Positions 58,272 to 64,000 of a stretch of 64,000 bases of DNA are shown one piece after another. The position numbers and the translations under genes are program-made. A model generated the notes under the pieces. That model saw only the letters and a program-made list of their open reading frames with translations. It made no database searches and had not been told where the DNA came from. The DNA comes from Inquilinus ginsengisoli_A (GTDB lineage Bacteria > Pseudomonadota > Alphaproteobacteria > DSM-16000 > Inquilinaceae): the NCBI RefSeq assembly GCF_031453975.1, contig NZ_JAVDPW010000002.1, forward strand, positions 757,912-821,911, given 5' to 3'. The stretch's first letter is position 1. Every line of letters begins with the position of its first letter.

Positions 58272-59282
58272 TCAGCTTTGGACTGAGATACCGGTAATCT
58301 CCTCGCTTCTGCGCCAAAGCTCTTCGGCAGCTTTCGGGTCGACCGCATAGGCTTGGACGCCGGCGCCGCGATTGGCACGATCTTCAGTCAGAGCGAAGGA
58401 GCCGCCCTCCGGGAGCACGGGCGTGATGTCGGAATCGGCGCAGTACACACCGCCTTTGCCGTCGAGTTGCGGGCTAACCGCGCACCAGACGTGGGTGGCC
58501 GCTCCCTGCGGCACCGATTTCAGGTCGCGGCTCAGATCGATGACCGGCCGATCATTCTCGTCGACGAACCCGGTCTTTTTCAGCATTTCCACCCCGACAT
58601 GCGTGCCGAGATTCGTTCCTGCGATCCCGCCGGGATGGAGCGCGAACGCGCGAATGCCCTCGTCCTTGCCTCGCCGGTCGAGGCCGACCGTGAAGAGGAT
58701 GTTGGCGGTCTTCGACTGACCATAGGCCTCGAAAGGGTCATAGGCGCGGCGCTCGAAATTGATGTCGTCGAAAACCACCGGCGAGAAGCGATGCCCCGCG
58801 GACGAGACTGAGACGACGCGCGCGCCACCGGCCCGCCGAAGCGCCGGCCAGAGCCGCAGGGTCAGTCGAAAATGGCCAAGGTGGTTGGTAGCAAACTGCA
58901 GCTCATTGCCTTGCGCATCGCGCTTGAGCTCGGGCAGCGCCATGATGCCGGCGTTGTTGATGAGCAGGTGAAGCGGCAGACCCGATTCGACAAAATCGCG
59001 TGCGAAGTCATCGATTGATTGCGGATCGGTGAGGTCCATCGGCTGAACCTCCATCCCGCCACCTATTTTCGCGATGGCCTTGCGCGCCCGCTCGACATCA
59101 CGCGCCGGCACGATCACCCGCCCGCCGGCGGAAGCAAGTGTGCGCGCAGTTTCGAGCCCAACGCCCGAATAGCCGCCCGTCACGATCGCCACACGACCTA
59201 CAAGGTTGATGCCCCTGATAACGTCCACGGTCGTCGAAGCCCGGTCAAACTCGCTGTTGATCGATGCCTGTGCTGTGCTCAT
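58272..59282 (-). CDS. Short-chain dehydrogenase/reductase
   Basis: A 336-residue SDR, longer than the classical 250 and close to the retinol-dehydrogenase/WW-oxidoreductase-like group. The cofactor motif VTGGYSGVG (residues 34-42), NNAGIM, SSAGH (catalytic Ser) and YGQSK (Tyr/Lys) are intact. Substrate unknown. A 39-base AraC-type direct-repeat site begins 57 bases upstream of its start and is nearly the same as the one before the aldo/keto reductase gene, so the two are probably co-regulated. Confidence 0.88.
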   Translation of the reverse strand: MSTAQASINSEFDRASTTVDVIRGINLVGRVAIVTGGYSGVGLETARTLASAGGRVIVPARDVERARKAIAKIGGGMEVQPMDLTDPQSIDDFARDFVESGLPLHLLINNAGIMALPELKRDAQGNELQFATNHLGHFRLTLRLWPALRRAGGARVVSVSSAGHRFSPVVFDDINFERRAYDPFEAYGQSKTANILFTVGLDRRGKDEGIRAFALHPGGIAGTNLGTHVGVEMLKKTGFVDENDRPVIDLSRDLKSVPQGAATHVWCAVSPQLDGKGGVYCADSDITPVLPEGGSFALTEDRANRGAGVQAYAVDPKAAEELWRRSEEITGISVQS

Positions 59283-59338
59283 TTGCGATACATCCGCTGG
59301 TTCTGGAGATAAGCATAAGCCAGCGATGTCGAACGATT

Positions 59339-59377
59339 AATGCTCTATCGTACGAGAATCATGAGGGATCGTTCAAA
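59339..59377 (-). promoter_or_regulatory. AraC-type operator upstream of the SDR gene
   Basis: The plus-strand text AATGCTCTATCGTACGAG continues with AATCATGAGGGATCGTTC. ATCGT repeats with a 21-base spacing (59347 and 59368), the two-helical-turn arrangement of AraC-family sites. A copy matching in about 28 of 39 positions lies at 60589-60627. Both are 57-60 bases upstream of a minus-strand gene in the same orientation. Confidence 0.72.
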
Positions 59378-59461
59378 CTCCGATCCGTATGGCGACGAGT
59401 AAGCCGGCCATCGGTGTCAAACTTCGCCGGGGTGTCATGAGCCGTGGCCAGCAGGTTGCGA

Positions 59462-60529
59462 CTAAGCCGGAGACCCCGACGGTGCCGGCACGGTTCGCCC
59501 ATCCACGGTCATGCCGGGAAAGCCGAGCATCGGGGCGAGCGTCGCGTTATTCTCGGCGGGAAAGTTCAGCTTCGGCTTTGAAACGTCGTCGAGCGTCTTG
59601 ATCTGCTCCACCGACAGCGTGAGGTCGATGGAATCCAGGTTGGCGAGGAGTTGATCGACACGCCTCGCGCCCACGAGCGTCGAACTCACGCCCGTCCGCG
59701 ACCGGACCCAGGCCAGCGCGACCGATGCCGAGCTTACGCCCACGTCCGAAGCGACGGCCGCGACCGCCTCGATGACGTCGTAGTCGGCTTCGCTAGGCAC
59801 GCCCACCAAGCCCGTCCGCTTGGTATCGACATCGCCGCTATTCCCGCGTTTGAACTTGCCGCTCAGGAACCCGCTCTTCAAAGGCGACCAGGGCATGATG
59901 CCCATTCCCAGCGCCTGAGCCATCGGGAAGAGCTCCCCCTCGCTTGTCCGCTCGAGCAACGAGTATTCGAGTTGCAACGCGATGATCGGGGCCCAACCGC
60001 GGAAATGGGCTATCGTCTGAGCTTCGGCCGTCTTCCAGGCGGGAATGTCAGAAAATCCCACGTAGCGAATCTTTCCGGCCGTCACGAGATCATCGAGAGC
60101 GCGAAGCGTCTCCTCGACGGGCGCGGTCTGATCCCAGTTGTGGAGCCAGTAAATGTCGATGTAGTCGGTCCGCAGACGCTTCAGCGAGGCCTCGCATTGC
60201 TGGATGAGCGCCTTGCGTCCCGCGCCGCCGCCGTTGGGGTCTCCGGGGAATAGATTGCAGTAGAACTTCGTGCTCAGCACGATCCCGTCGCGGCGAACAT
60301 CCCGCTGCCGGAGGTAGTCGCCGACGATCGTCTCCGAATGCCCGCCGGTATAGATATTCGCCGTATCGATGAAGTTGCCACCGCGATCGAGATAGGCAGA
60401 CATCATCTCATGCGAGACTTCTTCGCTCGCACCCCAGCCGGCGTCTTCGCCGAATGTCATGGCGCCGAGGCACAGTGGACTTACGCGCAAGCCCGACCGG
60501 CCCAGCGTGATGAAGTGGTTAAGAGGCAT
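59462..60529 (-). CDS. Aldo/keto reductase
   Basis: A 355-residue aldo/keto reductase of the YajO/Tas-like (AKR11/12-type) group. Catalytic Asp/Tyr lie in FIDTANIYTGG, Lys in VLSTKFY and His in YWLHNWD. NADPH-binding loops are in the C-terminal half (VGARRVDQL). ATG at 60527-60529 has GGGAG upstream; an N-terminal extension in the longer frame overlaps the operator and is not used. Divergent from the AraC gene and preceded by an AraC-type site. Substrate unknown. Confidence 0.88.
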   Translation of the reverse strand: MPLNHFITLGRSGLRVSPLCLGAMTFGEDAGWGASEEVSHEMMSAYLDRGGNFIDTANIYTGGHSETIVGDYLRQRDVRRDGIVLSTKFYCNLFPGDPNGGGAGRKALIQQCEASLKRLRTDYIDIYWLHNWDQTAPVEETLRALDDLVTAGKIRYVGFSDIPAWKTAEAQTIAHFRGWAPIIALQLEYSLLERTSEGELFPMAQALGMGIMPWSPLKSGFLSGKFKRGNSGDVDTKRTGLVGVPSEADYDVIEAVAAVASDVGVSSASVALAWVRSRTGVSSTLVGARRVDQLLANLDSIDLTLSVEQIKTLDDVSKPKLNFPAENNATLAPMLGFPGMTVDGRTVPAPSGSPA

Positions 60530-60588
60530 GTAGGACTCCCTAGATTGGCGAGGATTACGCTTTGGTAGGACGTCCATTTTGAATGATG

Positions 60589-60627
60589 AATGCTTGATCG
60601 TGCGAGGTTCATGCGAGATAGTACGAT
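60589..60627 (-). promoter_or_regulatory. AraC-type operator between aldo/keto reductase and araC genes
   Basis: The plus-strand text AATGCTTGATCGTGCGAG continues with GTTCATGCGAGATAGTACG. Half-sites GATCGTGCGA and GATAGTACGA are 21 bases apart. It matches the site at 59339-59377 and lies 60 bases upstream of the reductase start, ending just before the AraC start at 60629, so it may serve both activation and autoregulation. Confidence 0.75.
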
Positions 60628-60628
60628 T

Positions 60629-61600
60629 ATGCACACCGATCCGCTCTCAGATGTCCTCGATCTTGCCGATGCTCGCTGCGTGCTGACCGGCACACTCATT
60701 GCCGGAGGTGGATGGGCACGGAAATTCAAGCGCTCGGACGCGATCAAGTTTCTTGCCGTTGTCCGAGGGACGTGCACGCTGTCGACCGAAGGCAGCTCGG
60801 CGGTTCCGGCTCGCTTCGAGACTGGCGACGTCGTGATAACGAATGGAGCCCCAGGTGTTATCCTGGCCAGCGCTTCGGAATGGCTGGCGAATGCTCCTTC
60901 CACGCCGCTTGAACGGGATGCAGACGGCAACCTGCGCGTCGGGGACGGCTCCAATTTCATGATGATCGGAGGGCTGCTGGAGGTCGACGAGCAGCGATGC
61001 GGCATTTTGCGGGAAAGTCTCCCACCATTGATACATGTCAACGGTCAGAGAGGTGAAGCCGCCAAGCTCCGCTGGCTCCTTACAGAGTTGGCCGAAGAGA
61101 CGCAGCGAAAGCGCGCCGGCTCGACGACCGCGATCACGCACTTGGCAAAGCTGCTGTTCGTGGAGGCATTACGGCTGCACATCGAATCCACGAAATCAGA
61201 CAAATCTGGGTGGCTCACCGCGCTTGACGACAGGCGCATCTCTATCGCGCTCCGAGAAATACACGCTCAACCGTCTCACGCATGGAAATTGGAGGAACTG
61301 GCGAAGCTATCCGGAATGTCGCGGACATCCTTTGCGGTACGGTTTCGCGATGTCGTTGGCATCCCGCCTTTGACCTACGTGCTCAACTGGCGGATGCGCC
61401 TGGCTGAAAGAGAGCTGAGCGAGACAGATCACTCCGTTGCCCATATCGCCTGGTCGCTCGGATATGGGTCCGAGAGTGCGTTTAGCAACGCGTTCAGCCG
61501 GGCGATCGGTGTGTCGCCAGGTCGCTTCCGAAAGGACACGATGCCGACATATTCCGAACGCCGACGCAAGGTGGATCGTTGCGCGGTCGAAGCCAAATAG
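60629..61600 (+). CDS. AraC family regulator with cupin-type sensor domain
   Basis: A 323-residue AraC regulator. The N-terminal cupin-like effector domain (about 1-190) begins DPLSDVLDLADARC and includes FETGDVVITNG. The C-terminal double helix-turn-helix has LEELAKLSGMSRTSFAVRF and VAHIAWSLGYGSESAFSNAF. ATG at 60629 matches homologues; an ATG at 60611 adds six residues. It probably activates the divergent aldo/keto reductase and the SDR through the shared direct-repeat sites. Confidence 0.88.
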   Translation: MHTDPLSDVLDLADARCVLTGTLIAGGGWARKFKRSDAIKFLAVVRGTCTLSTEGSSAVPARFETGDVVITNGAPGVILASASEWLANAPSTPLERDADGNLRVGDGSNFMMIGGLLEVDEQRCGILRESLPPLIHVNGQRGEAAKLRWLLTELAEETQRKRAGSTTAITHLAKLLFVEALRLHIESTKSDKSGWLTALDDRRISIALREIHAQPSHAWKLEELAKLSGMSRTSFAVRFRDVVGIPPLTYVLNWRMRLAERELSETDHSVAHIAWSLGYGSESAFSNAFSRAIGVSPGRFRKDTMPTYSERRRKVDRCAVEAK

Positions 61601-62030
61601 GCTTCAGCGGCCCAACGGCAACAACGCGGCAGCACAAACCAACGAACTACGATCTTGCCGCCATTTGTATCCGTCATCCACTCAATTATATCGGGCAATA
61701 TCAATATTGCACAATAGTTGCCGAGTTGATGCTATGGCGGGCCTCGATGATCGTAGGCGCGTGATCAACGGGTTGGAGGCATTCTGCGCTGCTGCCGGCT
61801 GCCGCAGGGGGCGCTACAGCAGCACTGGCCGGAGAATGCCAGGATCAGCCCGTCCAAGGTATATCTGACATCGGCGAGTATGTCAGTTCTCGGGCCTGAC
61901 CTGCCTTACGCTAGTGGTCCGGTTTCGGGATCGATCAGGGTCCATGTGGATGTCCGCTCTGGAGTCGCACGGGAGGCTTCTAGAGGTCCGCATAGGGGAC
62001 GAAGCGGCCCAACTGGGCACGGCAGCGCGC
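61601..62030. other. Intergenic interval without recognisable gene
   Basis: About 430 bases after the AraC gene. A short AT-rich stretch (61680-61730) is present. No coding region or RNA gene is supported. Being next to an integrase, it could include an attachment site, but no repeat was found by eye. Confidence 0.4.
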
Positions 62031-63155
62031 TTATTTTCCGGCCAGCAGCTTCCCCGTGAAATTCCCCGTCCATAGGCTGGAGTGCCGCCGATAGATCCGG
62101 GCGGAGGCATAGTTCTTCCACCGCCCGTGCTCCATCGCCTTCTCGAACGGGACCCCGAGCTGGTCGGCCGCGGTCATCATGCCGGCGCGCAGGCTCTGCG
62201 CTGAAAACTCCCCAGCCTCTTCTCCGGTGCGGGCGATCGCCCGCTTGACCACCCGGGCGATCGTGGCGGGGTCGATCGGCAGCAGACGGCCGCCGGCATC
62301 GGCCACCGGGTTGCCGCCGCGGTCGAGGCGGCAGAACAGGGCGCCGGGCCCGTCGCCGCGGGCCTCCAGCCAGCGGCGCAGCATGGTGACGGCGCAGAGC
62401 GGCGAACCCGGCACCGCCTCGATGCCGATCTCGGCGCCGTGCCGCTCCTGGTCGGCCTTGGAGCGGCCGACGAACAGCACCAGGCCCTCGGCCGAGAAGG
62501 TCGCGTCGCGGAGATCGAAGCCGGCCAGCTCGGAGCGGCGGAAGCCGCCGGCGAAGCCGATCAGCAGCAGGGCCATGTCGCGCAGGTCCCGGCGCCCCTC
62601 CCCCTCCCCGTGTCCGATGTCTCCCAGCTGCGGATGGACGGCCGGGGTCAACACCAGGGAGGCGGCGCGGAGGTTCGGCTCGAGCAGCGCCGCCTTGCGC
62701 ACCGGCCGGGCGCCCTTGGTCCGGCGCAGGCCTTTGAGGAAGGCTTCGAACCCGGTGTCGTCGAGTTGCAGCGGCCGCTTCAGCCGCTTGCGGATCGACA
62801 CCACTGCGGCCCGGCGCAGCAGGATGGTCGAAAGCGATCGCGTTTCCGAAAGCGCGGTCAGATGCATGACCAGCCAGCGCTCGTCGGCCGCGGCCGACGG
62901 GTCGGCGCCGGCAGAGGCCCCGCCTCCGGTGGGGTCGAGGCCGAAGCCGAGGCACCAGTCGCTCCACGCCCGCCAGGCCTTGCCATAGGCGATGCGGGTG
63001 TTCTCGGCGAGGGAGGCTTTGACCAGCTGGTCGGCCTTTTCCGCCAGCGCCCGGATCTCGGCTCGCTGGGCCTCGGTCAGCGCGGCGCCAGGCAGCACCG
63101 TGGCCGGATGGGCCACCTCCTCTGCCCTGCCGCCGGATCCCATCTCGTCCATCAT
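62031..63155 (-). CDS. Tyrosine recombinase/integrase
   Basis: A 374-residue phage-type integrase. The SAM-like core-binding domain covers about 35-150 (LAENTRIAYGKAWRAWSDW). Catalytic residues seen: Arg in GFRRSEL, Lys in VGRSKADQ, Arg in QSLRAG, Trp in HGRWKNY and the nucleophile Tyr in ARIYRR. The usual HxLR box reads QSLR, so the first His is Gln. The ATG at 63153-63155 overlaps the stop of the P-loop gene (ATGA), tying the two together. It may move DNA to its left or be a domesticated recombinase. Confidence 0.88.
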   Translation of the reverse strand: MMDEMGSGGRAEEVAHPATVLPGAALTEAQRAEIRALAEKADQLVKASLAENTRIAYGKAWRAWSDWCLGFGLDPTGGGASAGADPSAAADERWLVMHLTALSETRSLSTILLRRAAVVSIRKRLKRPLQLDDTGFEAFLKGLRRTKGARPVRKAALLEPNLRAASLVLTPAVHPQLGDIGHGEGEGRRDLRDMALLLIGFAGGFRRSELAGFDLRDATFSAEGLVLFVGRSKADQERHGAEIGIEAVPGSPLCAVTMLRRWLEARGDGPGALFCRLDRGGNPVADAGGRLLPIDPATIARVVKRAIARTGEEAGEFSAQSLRAGMMTAADQLGVPFEKAMEHGRWKNYASARIYRRHSSLWTGNFTGKLLAGK

Positions 63156-63745
63156 GGCTCGTCCACCAGCAGCAGGTGGCGGCCGTCCGCCGGAACCAGC
63201 AGGCCACCGGCGGCCAGCGCCGACACATGCGCCTCGATCGCCGCGGCCGCGGCCGCCGGCGAGAGGGCCGTGGTGTCGAGATCGAGGCGCCAGGGCACAT
63301 CGGGCTTCAGCAGCCGGTCGGCGCGTAACATGGCCGCCAGCGCCTCCGGATCGGAGAGCTTGCGCCCGTGGCGCTCGGGGCTCTGGACCCGGGCCAGGAG
63401 GACCGCTTCGTCGGCCTCGAGCACCACCGGCACGAGCGGGGCGCCGCGGGCCAAAGCGAGGGCGACGACGCGGCTCCAGGCTTCGCGTTCCCGGGCAGCA
63501 CCGGCGCACAAGGCGTTGGTCATGACGAAGCGCTCCGCGCGCGGCCGCTCCACCAGGACCTGGTAGGCCGCGGCGCGCACGGTCTCGCAGAGCGGCCAGC
63601 GCGCCGGGTCATCGACGCCGGCGCAGCGGATGGCGACGTCGTGCAGCAGATGGTTGTCGATCAGGCGGGCGCCGAGCCGAGTGGCGAGGATGGTGGCCAC
63701 CGTCCGCTTGCCGACGCCCGGCCAGCCATTGCGATGGATGATCAT
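63152..63745 (-). CDS. P-loop kinase-like protein coupled to the integrase
   Basis: A 197-residue P-loop NTPase. Walker A is GWPGVGKRT (residues 7-15) and the following IDNHLLHD resembles small-molecule kinases (shikimate/gluconate kinase-like AAA_18 or AAA_33 type). DLDTTALSP near the end marks the product-binding side. It ends on the integrase start codon. Such kinase-like proteins occur widely as stand-alone genes; why one is coupled to a recombinase is unclear. Confidence 0.8.
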   Translation of the reverse strand: MIIHRNGWPGVGKRTVATILATRLGARLIDNHLLHDVAIRCAGVDDPARWPLCETVRAAAYQVLVERPRAERFVMTNALCAGAAREREAWSRVVALALARGAPLVPVVLEADEAVLLARVQSPERHGRKLSDPEALAAMLRADRLLKPDVPWRLDLDTTALSPAAAAAAIEAHVSALAAGGLLVPADGRHLLLVDEP

Positions 63746-63871
63746 CGCCGCCCCGCTCCCGATCCGGTCGACCGGAGGGGTCGCCGAGGCCGTGTGGAAA
63801 CGTGTGTTTGGTGAGCGCGAGCCGGGTTTCGTCGGCGTGCAGGTGTCGAAGCAGGTTCGGCAGCACAGATG

Positions 63872-64000
63872 TCAGGCCCGGATGGCCTGCAGCAAGCCCA
63901 CCACACCTAGGATCGAGATCACGCGCTTGAAGTTGTAGGCGAGGACCTGGAGGCTCATCTCGGTGCTGACCCGCTTCAGGCCTCTGGTCAGGAAGTGAGT
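63872..64000 (-). mobile_element. C-terminus of an IS5/IS1182-type transposase (runs off the edge)
   Basis: Reading leftward from the window edge, 42 codons give THFLTRGLKRVSTEMSLQVL and AYNFKRVISILGVVGLLQAI, ending TGA at 63872-63874. VSTEMSL..LAYNFKRV is the typical C-terminal end of IS5/IS1182-type DDE transposases. The rest of the gene lies beyond position 64000. The right end of the IS should be between here and 63750. Confidence 0.78.

Noticed and set aside
61437..61868. A plus-strand ORF overlapping the AraC gene end
   Set aside because: Most of it is an alternative frame of the AraC helix-turn-helix region; the tail shows no domain or ribosome-binding site.

Overview
This is about 64 kb of high-GC DNA from an alphaproteobacterium. 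The sequence alone does not identify the species. A Ros/MucR-family regulator, an ectoine-scavenging cluster of the ehu/eut type, dense reading frames with frequent 4-base (ATGA/GTGA) gene overlaps, and GC-rich REP-like palindromes all fit a soil or plant-associated member of Rhodospirillales or Hyphomicrobiales. No rRNA, tRNA or CRISPR array was seen.

Positions 1-4.5 kb hold ordinary genes: the tail of an AA_synth-family protein, a LysE exporter, DoxX, an MBL-fold hydrolase with an alpha/beta hydrolase, and a LysR regulator. Positions 4.5-19.1 kb hold a complete ectoine/hydroxyectoine uptake and catabolism locus. The minus-strand unit enuR-ehuABCD-eutABCDE diverges from asnC-ssd-doeD plus an MDR dehydrogenase. 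The ABC importer brings in ectoine, EutABC are thought to handle hydroxyectoine, and EutD/DoeA opens the ring. EutE/DoeB deacetylates the product, then DoeD and DoeC convert diaminobutyrate to aspartate. EnuR and AsnC control the locus.

Positions 19-25.5 kb carry an ArsR/AHSA1 pair, a GST, a two-component system with a small downstream ORF, a MucR-like protein that has lost its zinc histidines, an MBL hydrolase and an Asp/Glu racemase. Positions 25.7-34.2 kb are a peptide-type ABC importer (binding protein, two permeases, one fused double ATPase) joined to a luciferase-like flavin monooxygenase, two AhpD/CMD-type proteins and a VOC protein. This is a widely conserved but uncharacterised catabolic cassette. 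A DUF427 protein and a CopA-type copper ATPase behind a MerR/CueR-like operator follow.

Positions 37.3-41.7 kb are a small mobile element: a large serine recombinase, accessory ORFs, an XRE regulator and a zinc-finger/GIY-YIG protein whose reading frame runs into the neighbouring LysE gene. Decayed DNA follows, including an AraC remnant. Positions 44.9-53.6 kb hold the most interesting block: a compact biosynthetic operon of crotonyl-CoA carboxylase/reductase, FAAL-ACP (frameshifted in a G7 run), a KS-AT-ACP-TE polyketide synthase and an acyl-CoA dehydrogenase-like protein. An AT-rich segment precedes it and two inverted copies of a ~168-bp MITE-like element bracket it. Its likely chemistry is activation of a fatty acid, one condensation with an unusual alkylmalonyl extender made by the reductase, then thioesterase release.

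Positions 54-64 kb carry sulfite dehydrogenase (sorA/sorB), a secreted protein, an SDR remnant, a frameshifted lipase-like gene, an SDR and an aldo/keto reductase that share an AraC-type direct-repeat operator with an adjacent AraC regulator, a tyrosine recombinase with a P-loop kinase-like partner, and the end of an IS transposase running off the edge.
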